A DNA stretch of 64,000 nt from Annona cherimola (taxonomy: Eukaryota; Streptophyta; Magnoliopsida; Magnoliales; Annonaceae), in assembly GCA_030490835.1 (NCBI GenBank), contig CM059971.1, positions 98,856,595 through 98,920,594 of the forward strand. Direction: 5' to 3'. The position numbers were made by a program, and so were the translations under genes. Shown piece after piece: positions 34,860 to 47,263 of this stretch; the first letter of the stretch is position 1; the number at the start of each line of letters is the position of its first letter. Under the pieces are notes generated by a model, which was not told where the DNA came from, did not search any database, and saw only the letters and a list, made by a program, of their open reading frames with translations.

Positions 34860-36985
34860 TAGAGGAGAATGGAAATGAAGGAATAAGAATGCAAAAGTCC
34901 ACACTCAACTGCCTTCTTCTTTTTTCTTTTTTCTTTTTTTCTTTTTTACTCTTGTCAGGTTTGTTTACCCCAAAAGTTTTTCACTTCTCGATATAAAATT
35001 TTTCACTTTCCACACCTATCCTATTTGTAATAATTTCTTCATATTTCATATACTAATATCTTATTTTTCAATCATTTTTATACAATTATCCATAAAATTA
35101 ATTTATCTATTTTGATTTTATTTTTTATACTCCTAATCATTATTTATATCGTATCACATTATTCTCTCATTTCAAAAAATTTTCAAGCAAAATTTTTATC
35201 ACTTTCTAAATATACCCTTATATTCTAATAATTTTCTCTTCTTTCTAATTATTTTCATATCTTTTCGTACAATTGACTTATTAATTTTTTCTTTAATTTC
35301 ATTTATCCTATCTTATCTATTTTGTATTACTTTCGTATGCAATGTATGAGGGAGCCCATGAGGCAGCCCATCACCAATTCATCATTTCCAATGTGCATGA
35401 TTGACTCCTAAAAAGTTCTCTAGAGCCAAATAGATGCTTTTAGACCAATCAAGAGTATTAACAATGGAGAGTGTTAACAGATCAGGTTGGATGATTTAGA
35501 GTCTAATTCTAATTACAATTTATTTAAAAATTTTCATCTCTTATCCATTTATTAATTAATTTAAAAAATCTTAACTCTAACTTATTTACAACTCGTTTAA
35601 TAAACGAGTTAATGGGTTGTTAATGGTTATATACATACAGATATGTTGCAAGCAAGCTAAAAGTAAGCTAATTTAAACTTAAGTATGTGTTATTTGTAAT
35701 TATCATAGTAAATTGATTTATACAGTCAAGATATATGATGTGGTCTTCATCAGGTAAAAAAGTATATATTTGACGCGCCAGCACAAATAAGAATAGCAAC
35801 TCTGCAAAACAGAGAATAAAGAGAGAAACAATAATAGATATAGAGATGTGAACAATCAAAAATATAGAATGAGGGATGTGGGGGAAGAGAGAGAGGGATA
35901 AAAACAAGGAGAAAGATGAGAGAGAGATTATCGAAGATGGAAAAGAAGAGACAAAAAGAAAGGAAGAATTCTTTCAGTGACACTCGCAGGTGGCGACGGT
36001 AAGGATGGCGACGGCAATGCTACAACACGTTAATAAGGAAGACAATAAAAAGTCTTAGGTGAAGGAAGGAAAATAATAAATTAAAACAACAGAAATAGAT
36101 TTAGAATTTATGAAATATATACCTTTTCTTAACGAGTTGTAAGTGAGATAATAGATTAAATGAATTAACGGAATGTAAAATTTAAATTTTAACCAGTTTA
36201 TTTATTTAAATGGTTAAACCAGTTTGTAAATTATAAATTATTTATTTAAAAATCTCAACATAAACTCTTATATAAACGGGTTGTTTAGGCTGACGAACTA
36301 GTTGACCAAGACCATTAGTATCTCTAACCACGCCAAAAACCGATGACAGTGATTTTCCAAGAAATTTCTCTGGCGGAAATTGCGCCAAACAATCGCAACG
36401 AATAATTCCATGAGATAAACGACAAAAAAAAAAAAAAAAAAAAAAGAGTAAAAGTACGTAGCTTGGAAATTCACTGCGTGACCAGGGTGGGCAGACCAAA
36501 CGGATGGGATTCGACATCTGGGAGTGTACCGCGTACCTAACGAGTTGACATGCTTCGTTCTTCGGGCATGTCTTATTTGGGTTTCAGTTGATGACTTTAG
36601 TAGACAACGGCAGGTGTGCTCTTTTGTTTGGTGTGCCTAATTCCCAACTAGCAAACAACCCCCATTAGTTACAAAATGCCCAAAAAAACTGCGTGTCCAT
36701 GCCAATGCATGTATGTATGTATGTATAATTCTTCCCTGACTTGCCATCCACCGGTATGGGTACCACCCGAATAATCATAAGAGAATGGGCTCCTGAGTCT
36801 TGTGGTCGATTGGGTGAGATCTGACCCACCTCACCAAAGGTTGGGATTTGAAATAATGAGGTTGTAATGCCCAACGTTGCCCACACGTAATCATGGGCTG
36901 CTGAACCAGTGCATTCCATCATTGCTGCCTTTCAAATCTCCACGCAAACAAAAAGAAGAAGAAAAAAGGCCATGTGGGGTCAGGG
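34860..36985. other. AT-rich intergenic region with AACGAGTTAA-type repeats
   Basis: No supported gene. About 35580-35625 (CGTTTAATAAACGAGTTAAT) and 36180-36290 (TAAACGGGTTG) use the same words as the repeat at 36988-37512, so they may be parts of related elements. An A run lies at 36423-36444. Frames at 35668-35983 are pyrimidine-run artefacts. Confidence 0.45.
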
Positions 36986-36987
36986 TG

Positions 36988-37512
36988 TTAATCGTCATGG
37001 TTAACCCGTGAACCCGCTCGTTCAACCCGTTTATAAATAAATTTGGATTGGAATTTTTAAATAAATGAGTTATGACCTGCCAACTCGTTTAATTATTTAA
37101 TTAAATAAATGGATTAGGGTTGAAACTTTATAACTCGTCAACATGTTTAGTAACTCATTTAACCCATATAACCTGTTCAACTCATTTAATTCGTTTAATC
37201 TATTTAACTCTCTTAATTCATTAAAGTCTTATATATATATATGTAAATCTCTTGATTATTTTTTCTATCTAAGTCTACGTCGAGTTACCTAATTTTTTCA
37301 TTTTTCTATTGTTGTCCTAATTTCATTTTTCCGTTACTGTCTTATTTTCATTTGCTATACAACCCGTTAACAACTCACCAACCCGTTTATTAACTAAGTT
37401 GTAAATGGGTCAGGATTAAAGTTTTTTAAATGAATTAATAAATGAACTAAGATTAAAATATTTTAAATGAATTAAAATTAAGATTATACTTCAATCCGTC
37501 CAACTCGATCAA
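36988..37512. repeat. degenerate AACCCGTTTA/AACTCGTTTAA repeat, possibly a non-autonomous hAT element
   Basis: It begins GTGTTAATCGTCATGGTTAA and is filled with variants of AACCCGTTTA and ACTCATTTAA, first on one strand (37000-37210) and then partly on the other (37380-37500). Elements opening GTGTTAATCGTG and made of AACCCG words are common in plant genomes, but I could not find a matching end or target duplication. Confidence 0.4.
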
Positions 37513-37599
37513 CCTCTTCACATGCGCGTGCTATTGTCACACGGGAAGATACAGTATACGCCAAAAACCGTACAGCTTTTTGTTTTGGTGGATTTGGGG

Positions 37600-38760
37600 G
37601 GAATTTTTTTATTGTAATAGTTGATGCGACTAAAGATGACAGTGCATGATATGTTTGCTACAGTGGGATTAGTGCGGTTATCTTATGTCGTGTCCAGCGC
37701 CCACTAATCTATCTAATAGCACATATACAGGAATATATTATATTCCCGTTACGCCCTTGGTGTGGACCAATCCCGTTGCGGCCGCGCCTTTAGAAAATCC
37801 GAGGCGGCGCAATCGTGTGAGTCGGAGAGGCGGAAATGGGCCGTTCCAGCATTCGCCAGCTACGTGTCGTGATGTGCGCCATCAATCAAGATTGTCTACG
37901 CACATCTTTCTCCGTGGGCCCAAAGCTGCTTCTGCAACTTGCACGTAATAAAAGCGTTCCCATGGGCGATGTTATCCAGGCGATGGCACCACAAGCGCCG
38001 TGGGGCCGCATGATCTGGCCGTTCGATCGGACGACTTTTTGTTTCAGCCGTTCAATCTTATGCCGCACCTGTGAAAAAAACAAACAACAATGATGATGAT
38101 GATGACACCTGTCAATCTGTGTCGCCAATGGTTACTCATGGGTAATTCGCATGCGATCTACGCTGTTCTGCGTGAATCGCCAAGGTTCTGCATTGCAGAA
38201 GGTAGGGAAGAGCGGCTAAGGCCGAAAGTCAAAAGAAACTGATCTTGGGAAAGACTTCGGCGCGGAGAAAAGATTTCTCAGAAAACTGGGTGACTGCAGC
38301 TGATCGCCGGATGTGGAAGAGAAGGCAAATCACGATTTGGAGGTTGCCGACGCGGGAATTGAGAATCGAGGATAATCGTCGATGAGATCGGCCACACGGA
38401 CGGAGGAGAAGATGGGGAAATCCATTTCTCCCATGGCGCACGCGGGTGGGTGCAGAGAGAGGTGGCGGTGGAGAGATGGAAAGAAAGGGGCACATGGGAC
38501 TTTTTTCCAATCCTCGTGGAGCTTGATTGCCAAATTTTCATATATTTAAAAATTAATTTTACTCGCATTTCATCTCAATCAGTGTATGGCACAGATCTTG
38601 CAGCCGCACGGCGCTTCTTATTGTGCACGAGATTGGATCCCACTGAGGAATATGGTCCTCGCCACTCCTTGAAGCCCGGGCGTACAGGTGTTTTTCCCCC
38701 TTTTTCACAAAAATATGGGCCTAAGTACACTTAATTAAATTACTAAATTTTATAATTTGT
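37600..38760. other. GC-richer island with unassigned short frames
   Basis: This 1.1-kb stretch is clearly less AT-rich than its surroundings, like the start of a gene. On the minus strand an ATG near 38434 opens MGEMDFPIFSSVRVADLIDD and runs to a stop 34 codons on. On the + strand 37836-38093 encodes MGRSSIRQLRVVMCAINQDC and on. I recognise neither. A first exon or promoter of a lost or out-of-window gene, or a dead transposon, are all possible. Confidence 0.3.
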
Positions 38761-40820
38761 GGATGTATTTTTTTAAATTTACAAAACAAACCGTTTACGG
38801 TGTATTTATCTCTAAAAATGTTATTTTCGAATTTTAGAAAAATACATATAGATAGAAATTATAAATGTAATATAAAAATTAAATACAAAAAATAAAAAAT
38901 AAAAAACTGCCAATGTGCCTAACCAGATCATTACCCTTCAACGAGCAAGATGATAGTATTGTGTTGTAGGCCACGTGACTTGAGGCCGCCGGTCGCTGGT
39001 CCAGGGCGCTGTATAAAATAATCTACGTCCCCTCCTTCGAAAGTCCGAATGCACAAGCCGTTTTCACATCCTTTCGGTGAATCGTGACAGGCTGACAGGA
39101 GTACACCGCTGGAGAGTACGATTTTCGTCCACCACGAGTATGTTTTATTTCCTTCGAAATTTTCGAACTGAAAAATTTTAATACAGGCCACCGGGACTAT
39201 ATTTGTAATTATAGTCAAAGTGGATATATTTGTAAGTTATCCAACTAATAATAATAATAATAATAATAACGTGTTCAAGATCATAGGATGTTGAAACAAA
39301 ATAGAGAAATGAAATGCATATGTAACAATGCATATTAAAAATGGTAAAATTAAAATGTGAAATGTAAAACTTTGTATTAAAAATTGGAAATGATTGTCTT
39401 CCAAAATGGTGAATCCCATTCCGTTTAAGCATTTGTATGCTTCGAAACATTAAAAAAAAAAACTAACGTCATGCAACCAATGCAACCAAGAAGTCGATAC
39501 TCATCAATTCAATAAATTATTTTTATTTTATGCTCATTAAATTTTTAAAATTTTCCACTACTTAGCATCTCAATTTGTAATTTCTTGCTGTGCTTATTAA
39601 AGCGTAATGAAAAAATGGAGAATAAAAATGGAATGGATGTGATAGGGGTGAGAATAAAAAAAATAGATACGATAGTAGTAAAGTGTGAATAAAAATAGAT
39701 AAAATAATTGTATAAAAAGATTTAACAAAATGATTAAACATATATGAAAACGATTGAAATACTGGGGTAAAAATTTTTGAAAAATAAATAGGATAGTCGG
39801 TTGTTAATTTTTGCATTCCTATTAGCAATTATGTAACGGGCCAAGAATACTGAACTAGGGCTGTGCTCCAGCTAAAAGTAGGGAAGAAACATGAACCGTC
39901 TAATTTGCCACGTAAAATATCACGCATGTAGTCAACAGTCTAGATTTGCGAAGAACCGTGTGATTGATGGCGTTGAAGATTCGCAGCCTTCTAGAGTCAG
40001 TTGCAGCAGGCACAGCATAATGACTAGGAAAATATGCAGGATTCAGGTTCAACGGGATTGTAGTTTCCGGGGACTGCAGTCGTCAATGCGTCGATATTGT
40101 ATTGTATTTGTGGGGAGAGAGAGAGAGACAGATTCTCCATTATTAGAGAGAGAGAGAGAGAGAGAGACACTTCCTTTGATTTTCATTGGGAGACCATCGT
40201 CGTATGACTTAATCAACCTCGACTATCTTACCGTATTATAACAGAATATCGGAGAGATTGATACCTTATCAAACTTTTAAACCACACGTTATACCCATAG
40301 AAGTTTCCGGGACATCATCCTCTGCGTATCACTAGCCGAAAATTCATGCGATGAACTCGCATTCGCATCCCAGTCGGCTTTCAACAAATTAAATGCTGCA
40401 CACGGCAGACTAGGAAAGCCAATCAGATGCTTTTTCTAATCTCTTCTTTGCCGGCTAGATCTTTGTTTAATTTTATTCTATGGCTTCCACCCTCGTGAAA
40501 CCGGTTGCATGAATTCGTCGAACCCTATGATTTTGATCCATCATAATGATTAAACGGTTCTAATTCCGTCTGGCCTCATTGCGCGGTGCGCCCCATGGAA
40601 ATATTTTTTAAATCTTTTACTATTTTTATATGCATGTGGGCAACTTGAGTAGAATTTTTATAAGAACTCATCTAACCATCCTTACCTTGATATAATAGGA
40701 TAAGAAGAAATAGTCACATTCATGGGTAACTGTAGAAAGAATTTCATTCTCTAAAACAAGATATGTTAGGTTATATGCTTAAACAACCAGATCAGACCTA
40801 AATAAGTAGTTGTTCAAGTA
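38761..40820. other. intergenic region without a supported gene
   Basis: AT-rich. It contains an (ATA)n run near 39247-39270 and GA runs at 40117-40167. No domain is recognisable in any frame. Confidence 0.5.
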
Positions 40821-40834
40821 TGCAAATGTGACCA

Positions 40835-40955
40835 TCAGGGGATTGCTCTAGTGGTAATGTTGGGCAACAAGTATGCCACATATCGGCATTTCAACCGCCA
40901 CCAACAGGTGTGGGTAGGTTTAGATGTGAGACTGTTTATAAAAAAATTCCTCCAT
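40835..40955 (+). mobile_element. possible tRNA-derived SINE fragment
   Basis: GGGGATTGCTCTAGTGGTAA matches a tRNA-type A box. ATCGGCATTTCAACCGCC could be a weathered B box about 50 bases on. GTGGGTAGGTTTAGATGTGA and an A run follow, the usual layout of a short plant SINE. There is no clear target duplication. Confidence 0.45.
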
Positions 40956-41039
40956 GATATGAGGACTGTGAATATGCATTATTGCAATATCAATTATCTT
41001 TATATATAAATATCAATTAACAAAGTATGCAAGTTTGGA

Positions 41040-41215
41040 GAAGTGCAAGATTGGTCAAAAATTTTATTTTGAAAAATGTGAAAAATGTAAAAAAAAAATT
41101 AAAATGATAAAATTTGGTAAATGGAGTTAATACAGTTGTACTAATATAAAAATAAAAAAAATAAACGAAAGATACTAAAAATTATGAAATGCATAAAGTT
41201 ATTACTTAGCTAATA
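41040..41215. repeat. partial arm of a shared-core hairpin MITE
   Basis: GATAAAATTTGGTAAATGGA, AATACAGTTGTACTAATAT and a run of A-rich sequence match one arm of the hairpin elements. No mirrored partner is visible. Confidence 0.4.
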
Positions 41216-43850
41216 AGAACAACCGTATGTATAGTATTATTATCATTTTATTTAGGAACAAAGTAACAGTAAGTGGCGATGCCTTGTTGCTCCAGGCTGG
41301 ATGGACGCCTTCTCTCTACCCTTGCGCATAGCTTTTGTATGTATCTTCAATTTCACATGGATATTCCATTCTATGCTTTGGAACTTCATTTTTTAAGTAT
41401 TAGAATCTCTCTCCAGCGAACAATGAACATTACGTCAGATTGCATAATGTTGAGAAACATATATCTTAGCACTGTTCAATCTTCTCACAACATTATGCCT
41501 CTACATCAACAATGCTCGCTATTTTCAAAACGAGACAGGGGTCAGTTAAGGCCGTGAGCCAAGGCAAAGGTTTTGGGTGAAGTCTTTTCCACATAAATTA
41601 TAATAATCATATAAGGGTATGAAACTCTTCTTCTATACAATCTTTTCTATTTTTACACCCTTGATAATTGATGGAAAATTCACTCAATACATTATATTTA
41701 GTATTATTTAAATTGTTATAGAAACTCTTTTATTTCTCTAATATTATTATATACAAGCCCATGTATAAATATGTAAAATCAACATAAAAATAATTTAATG
41801 CTAAACCATCTAAGACACTATTCTTATGTGGATAAATAATTCTATAAGATATTGTTACATTCCAATGCATGTGTGAAGAATTTTAAGCATTTTTCATAAT
41901 TTACACATGAATATATGTATATATTTAAACAAATGTGGTCAAGCAAATCTTTAATTTTGATGACATTTGATCTTTTAAGTAAACAAATAATTCTAAATAT
42001 AATCGATGGAATGAATTTTAATAGAGAGGTTACTTGGAATTGCGAAGCCCTTACAACATTATTCATATTTAGTGGAAGAATGCTTTAAAAGATATTTTTG
42101 TTGGATTAAAAGCTTCAAGATAGATATATTAAACAAATAATTTCATCACACTTGATTTTTCTTTAGATAATAATAACTCATTTTAATATATAATTTAGAT
42201 AAATAAATAAATTATTCTAAATAAAATATTTAGATTTGGTGTGTTTAAACAGTGAGAAAATTTTTCAATAAAAAATTTTAAAATAAGAGAAAATGATATA
42301 ATATGATAAAGGTAATGATTATGGGTAAAAAGAATAAAGGTAAAATAGATAATTTAGTTGTATAGGCAGTTGAGTAAAAATGATTAAAAAATAAAGTAGT
42401 TGTATGAGGAGATGCGAATAATTAATTAAAAAAATAGTTACGGAAAATAAAAAGTTTCAGTGTTAAACTAACACCTCCTAAATTTAAATTTAGGATATAC
42501 TAAGATATATTATGTGTAATAGTCCAAAATGAATTCCACATTGAAAATGTGAGACAATTCATTGGGGTCTATAAGTAGGTCCCAAGTTATACATAATATG
42601 ACGCGTTTTAAAATTGTGCGGCTTAGATGCTAAGCTAGAGTAGACTACATAACGATATTGGATCTATAACCCACAAGCCTATGATGGTTTTACTAGATCT
42701 AGACATTGCAAATGGTTATTAAAGTTTATTATACTTAAACTTATTTATTTAACTAACAAATTAAGTTTTCTTTCAGTTAAAAGATGCATGTGACCCCACA
42801 TTATAAAAGTGCAAGTAAAATTATTTAATTTGTATCAATTTTAGAAATGTAATGCAATATTTAAACTATCTAAAATATCATTTTATGTATATTAGAATAT
42901 GTTAATACATATATGATTGAATTCAAATATTTTTATAATCTATGTATGATTATAATTTTTGTATCATGATTAAAAATTAAATAGTATCACTGGTTGAATT
43001 CTAATACTATAATTAACATATGCCTTTTTTGGTTTTTCCTCACAATTTAGATTGGAAAACAATACGACGAGGATGTTAGATAAAAAGTGTTATTGTGTAC
43101 GAGAATTAAGAGAATTGTTATTTTAAAAAAAATAATAAAAAAGACTTGTCAAGGAAGTAAAATTTTGTCCAACCCATCCAAGTGAATTCACTTCTTTGGT
43201 ATAAGTGGAACCCATTTTTATATAGTATTAGAACCAATCCTAAAAATTAAGATGTTTGATGATGCAAGTTTTGGCTGTCAAACCAATTCGCGAATCCGTT
43301 CGCGCTGATGCCTGATGCTAGTCCGACCTCATTTATAATGCTTTTGCCGCCTTTGCTAATTACTTACTTCCCTTCACATAAAAACGACAAAACTCTTATA
43401 TGGGTGCACATCTAATGAGTGTTAATATTACACTAGAAGATATAATTTCACTTGAAGACAAAAGCATATATTAATATATGGGCTTTTCCCAAATATACAC
43501 ATTACGTACAACTATAATCCTAAATATACTCACTATGTTTCAAAAATTTCAGATATACCTACTAAATTGCATAAAATTCGGGATATGCCAATTCTGTCAC
43601 TAACCGTTACGTTAAGTAACAGTGGCATCAGGAAAACGTTGTTAATTTTTTCAAAATGGCTAAAATACCCATGGATTCCAATTGCCATGAAAGTCAGTAA
43701 TACTCCATCAATATCCGACTGCCAACAGATTCCATCAAAAGCACTGGTAGTAGGGATGCATCTTGGTACCAAATCAGTTAGAATCTGCCCGACCCAACCC
43801 GATTTCAAAACTAAGTTTAGGTTTTGTTTTTGAAATTTTTTCGAATTAGA
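41216..43850. other. AT-rich intergenic region
   Basis: No supported gene. About 42525-42660 (CCACATTGAAAATGTGAGAC, GACGCGTTTTAAAATTGTG) has the style of a widespread plant repeat (TGT.ATAGTCCCACATTGG...GACGCGTTTTAAA), probably an LTR or TRIM fragment. I could not find its partner. Frames at 43533-43833 on both strands show no known domain. Confidence 0.45.
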
Positions 43851-43862
43851 CCTGGTTTCAAC

Positions 43863-44300
43863 CAGTGTTGTCAGAACCGAACCGGTGATTGAACCGGTAA
43901 AGGAACTGGTCTGGTTCGAACCGGTTTAACCGGTTAAGCGAACCGGTTCGAACCGGTGACGTCAACATGACATATTATGATGTCATAAATATTAAATTAT
44001 TTTTAAATTTTAAGTAAATATATTGATAAGTTAATTATAATTTAACACTTGTAATATGATTCTAAGCCCTTTATAAGGTCATTTATATTTTAATTACAAA
44101 ATTTGAAACCCAGATAATAGGATCTAATAAAATTCATCTTATCTAACAGCATCTAATGATATATAACGACATCTAACGGCGTCTAACTTTTTATATTAAT
44201 AAATTAATTCTAATTTAACACATGTAATATGATCCTCAGCTCCTTATAAGATTATTTATACCTTAATTACATAATTTGAAAAAAATAATTAAAAATAGTA
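43863..44300 (+). mobile_element. left part of a hAT-like element (CAGTGTTGTCAGAACC end) with inner duplication
   Basis: CAGTGTTGTCAGAACCGAAC followed by dense GAACCGGTT words is a typical left end of non-autonomous plant hAT elements. An 80-bp block starting TTAATTATAATTTAACACTT (about 44032) recurs at about 44206 as TTAATTCTAATTTAACACAT, so the interior holds a direct repeat about 174 bp apart. The expected mirrored right end was not found; the Copia fragment begins close by. Confidence 0.45.
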
Positions 44301-44449
44301 TTTCGCGAACGCAAAATAAATAATAAACACCCTCCTGCTATGTCGTTCATCTAATTTCAATAGTTTCTTCTCCACAATAAAAAAAAGTTTCTTCTCTAAA
44401 CTATTTCTCATCCATGTAACCGGAATCAAATAAGAATATTGATCTAAAG

Positions 44450-45340
44450 CTTCAACAAACCAACGAAAGGCATGAGCATATGTCCCAAACCGCCGCATCG
44501 GTAGCATTTGGTTGGATCTTTCTTCTTCTCTCTAGAAGTTCTTTCCTTGAAACTTCTGAAATTTTTGCCTTTCCTCACAAATTTTCTGAAACGTTTTGTG
44601 AGTAGGGCAATCTCGTCGTCATTTTGAGAAGAAGAGGTGTCGTCCGTGTCTTGTGCGGCTTTCAAGGCAATTGCTCTTTTGCCCCTGTGTTGCTCTTCAT
44701 TTCTTCTCTTGATTAGCTCATGTGACATGAGTGAGCTAATTAAGTTTTCAAGCTTTAGTGTGTTAATGTCCTTGGCTTCTTCAATCGCAGTGATCTTTGG
44801 AGTCCATGATTCGGGTAGAGCTCTCAAAATCTTCATAACCTGCTCAGATTCAGATATAGCCTTTCCAAGACCTTTTAAAGAATTAATAATTTTTGAGAAT
44901 CTAGCAAACATTTCAAAAATATTTTCTGTTTCCAGCATTCTAAAATTTTCTAGTTCTCCAATCAAAATATTTCTTCTCGTCCCTTGGACTTGAGAAGTTC
45001 CTTCATAGATAGAGGTTAGCGTATCTCATATCTCTTTGGCGGTCAAGCAAGAGGATACTCTATCATATTCAGAAACAGTAAGAGCACAAAATAGTGAGTT
45101 CATAGCTTTAGCATTGCTCTTAACAATTTTTACTTCCTCATCGGTCCATTTGGAAGCTCTTTCATCGGTAGGCAAGGTTACTCCATCTTGGATAGCAATC
45201 CAACAATCCATGTCGGTAGCCATGATGAGTTGCTTCATACGAAGCTTCCAATATCCAAAATTGTTCCCATCAAACAACGGTGGCCTTGTAAAGGATTGAC
45301 CTTCAGCAAATGCGGGAACGGAAGTAGATTGGGATGCCAT
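44450..45340 (-). pseudogene. Copia gag polyprotein with an in-frame stop
   Basis: The frame opens MASQSTSVPAFAEGQSFTRP, then FDGNNFGYWKLRMKQLIMAT, the N-terminal capsid block of plant Copia gag (UBN2/DUF4219 type). At about 45026-45028 a TGA replaces the Trp expected in AKE(I)WDTL. The same frame then continues without a shift: SIYEGTSQVQGTRRNIL, IGELENFRMLETENIFEMFA, KILRALPESWTPKITAIEEA. It reaches the CCHC knuckle, CYRCGGLGHM, where only the beginning of the finger is present before the match ends. A single nonsense change and a 3' truncation make it a pseudogene. Confidence 0.88.
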
Positions 45341-45374
45341 ATTAATAAGATCTCTTTGGTAAACTCAAAGACCT

Positions 45375-45386
45375 GCTCTGATACCA
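45375..45386 (-). other. retrotransposon primer binding site (initiator Met tRNA)
   Basis: The minus strand reads TGGTATCAGAGC, two bases after the LTR end. Confidence 0.92.
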
Positions 45387-45388
45387 CT

Positions 45389-47263
45389 TGTTGGTCCCGA
45401 GTTGATGGCTAAATCCAAGAGGGGAGGGGTGAATTGGGTTCTTTAAAAAATTCTTTGGTAAATTAAAAATCTTAACCCCTTGAAAGATTAATCCCCTTTT
45501 GAAAGCAAATAGAGAGCAATTAAGATGAAACAGTAAAAGGAAGCAGAAGAAAAGATTTATAGTGGTTCGGGCAAACCTTCCCTACTCCACTCTTCCAAGC
45601 TCACACTCCGTTGTGACTTGGGTTCCACTATGTATTCTTCGAATACACTTAGAGTCTCCGTTCTCTTCTAGATTCAAGCTCTAGGGGGCATATACAACTT
45701 AGAGCCTATGCTCTCTTCTAGATTCCAGCTCTAAGGGGCATAAACAACACACTGCACAAGTAGGTGATGAGTCACACTCCAATCACACTACTTTGCATAC
45801 ACTTGATCTTAGCTACCCAAGCTAAATCAAGGTTAATACAACAAGACTTTGAAATAAGAAAAACTACACTTTACAGAGATGTGTAGGCAGGTTGAGCTCG
45901 AGGAAGAAATTAGAAGCAGCTTGGATGAGTATCGATGAAGCAGCTTGCAACTTGAAGCTCTTTCTTCCTTTGAAAGTATATGGACCACTCAAAAAATGGA
46001 GAAAATCAAATGGGAAACCTTTCTTGCACTTATTTTCTCTCTTTGGACTTTGTGATGTGTATGTGAGTGTCTTGTATTTTCTTTCACGTTCATTTGAGGG
46101 TCCTTTTATAGAATGAGGAAAATATGAACGTTGTAGAGGTGGTTGGCGCGCAATAAATGAACTCCAACGTTCAAAAATTTGAACGTTATTCTCCAAGTCT
46201 AAGATGAAGTCGACTTGGCCTGCGACTTGGCTTCCAAGTCGCACATGGAGTCGACCTGGCTTGCGACTTGGGTTCTTCAGATTTCCAAGTCTGAGACTTG
46301 GGTCGACTTGGCCTCAGACTTCAACTCAAGTCAATCATGGAGTCGACTTGGGTTGCGACTTGACTTGGTCTTCGCCAATAATGCCTTGATCCTCATTTGA
46401 TTTTGCTTCTAGCTTGCTTGGCTTTCTTCCTTTAGTCCTTTTAATTGTCAAGTGGCTCCTCATACTTGTAGATCTTGTGATTTATGAAGAGCTTGACCTT
46501 GATCCATCTTGGATTTGCTTGAACTTTGTAGAACTTAGGAGAGCTTGAGTCCTTGCATGATATATTCATGCACCTTGCTTGCTTTGGAGTCGTTTGATCT
46601 TCATATCTTGAATATATCTTCATTTGGAAGCAAGCTTGAAAATTTGCCTTAGACTTGATAGACTTGATTTGAACTTGAACTTGAATCCTTACCTTGAATC
46701 TCAAGAATACTCAAGTTAATCTTGAACATGGACTTTGCATATTACTTGGATTTGAGAAAGTCCAAATAGATTCTTGGAATGAGCTTGGGAATGCATCTTT
46801 CGAGTCTGAACTTCTCAAGTCGAAGGTGGAGTCGACCTTGTCTGCGACTTCACCCAAGTCGCGCCTGGAGTCGACTTCGTCTGCGACTTGGGCATCTTTT
46901 GTGCCCCAAAATAAGTCTGGACAGTTTTTCTCGACTGAAGTCGATAGTGAGGTCGACTTCGTTTGCGACTTGGCTTCCCAAGTCGCAAGTGGAGTCGACT
47001 TAGCCTGCGACTTCACCTGCTATTCTTCCAGTTTTGATTTTGCCTTTGAAGTTCCGTTTCAAGTTGATAATGGAGTCGACTTTGGGATCGACTTCACCCT
47101 AAGTCGAAGTCCAAGTCGACTTGGGGATCGACTTGACTATTTCAGTTCCTTAAAACATTTGGCAAACTCATTAGTATACTTGATATACTCAAATTAGTCT
47201 TTGTTAATCATCAAAACTCATGCTTTGGTCAATTTTGTTTTGTTTTGAACATTGTTTCCAATA
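45389..47263 (-). repeat. 5' LTR of the Copia element, with GTCGAC-rich arrays
   Basis: The LTR edge next to the primer site is fixed: + strand TGTTGGTCCC at 45389. The outer edge, CCAATA at 47258-47263, is a one-base variant of the expected CCAACA, so it is probable. The length is about 1.87 kb. It contains words typical of plant Copia LTRs (AGTGGTTCGGGCAAACCTTC, CTCCACTCTTCCAAGC). Two blocks, 46200-46370 and 46800-47140, are made of degenerate repeats of the form AAGTCG...GGAGTCGACTTGG. Confidence 0.8.
46200..47140. repeat. degenerate AGTCGACTTG repeat arrays inside the LTR
   Basis: The palindrome GTCGAC occurs about ten times in under 1 kb, in two clusters. It sits in units such as CGACTTGGCTTCCAAGTCGC and TGGAGTCGACTTGGG. 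Many units can also pair with one another (AAGTCG with CGACTT), so the stretch could fold extensively as RNA. Confidence 0.9.

Larger units (their letters stand above)
44450..47263 (-). mobile_element. 5' part of a Ty1/Copia LTR retrotransposon (LTR, PBS, gag)
   Basis: On the minus strand the order is LTR (47263-45389), primer binding site (45386-45375) and gag (45340 to about 44450). The primer site reads TGGTATCAGAGC, complementary to the 3' end of initiator methionine tRNA. The element then stops after the gag zinc knuckle; protease, integrase, reverse transcriptase and the 3' LTR are absent here. It is therefore a truncated, immobile copy. Confidence 0.88.

Noticed and set aside
35668..35983. 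Minus-strand hydrophobic frames (Leu/Phe/Ser-rich)
   Set aside because: They are the reverse of an A/G-rich stretch; low complexity, not membrane proteins.
37836..38093. Open frame MGRSSIRQLRV...
   Set aside because: No recognisable domain, and it overlaps another frame of equal length, so it is not reported as a gene.
42525..42720. Possible Cassandra TRIM (5S-containing)
   Set aside because: The opening phrase is LTR-like, but I see no 5S rRNA A box, intermediate element or C box.
44289..44507. Minus-strand frame MLPMRRFGTYAHAF...
   Set aside because: It overlaps the end of the Copia gag in another frame and has no domain.
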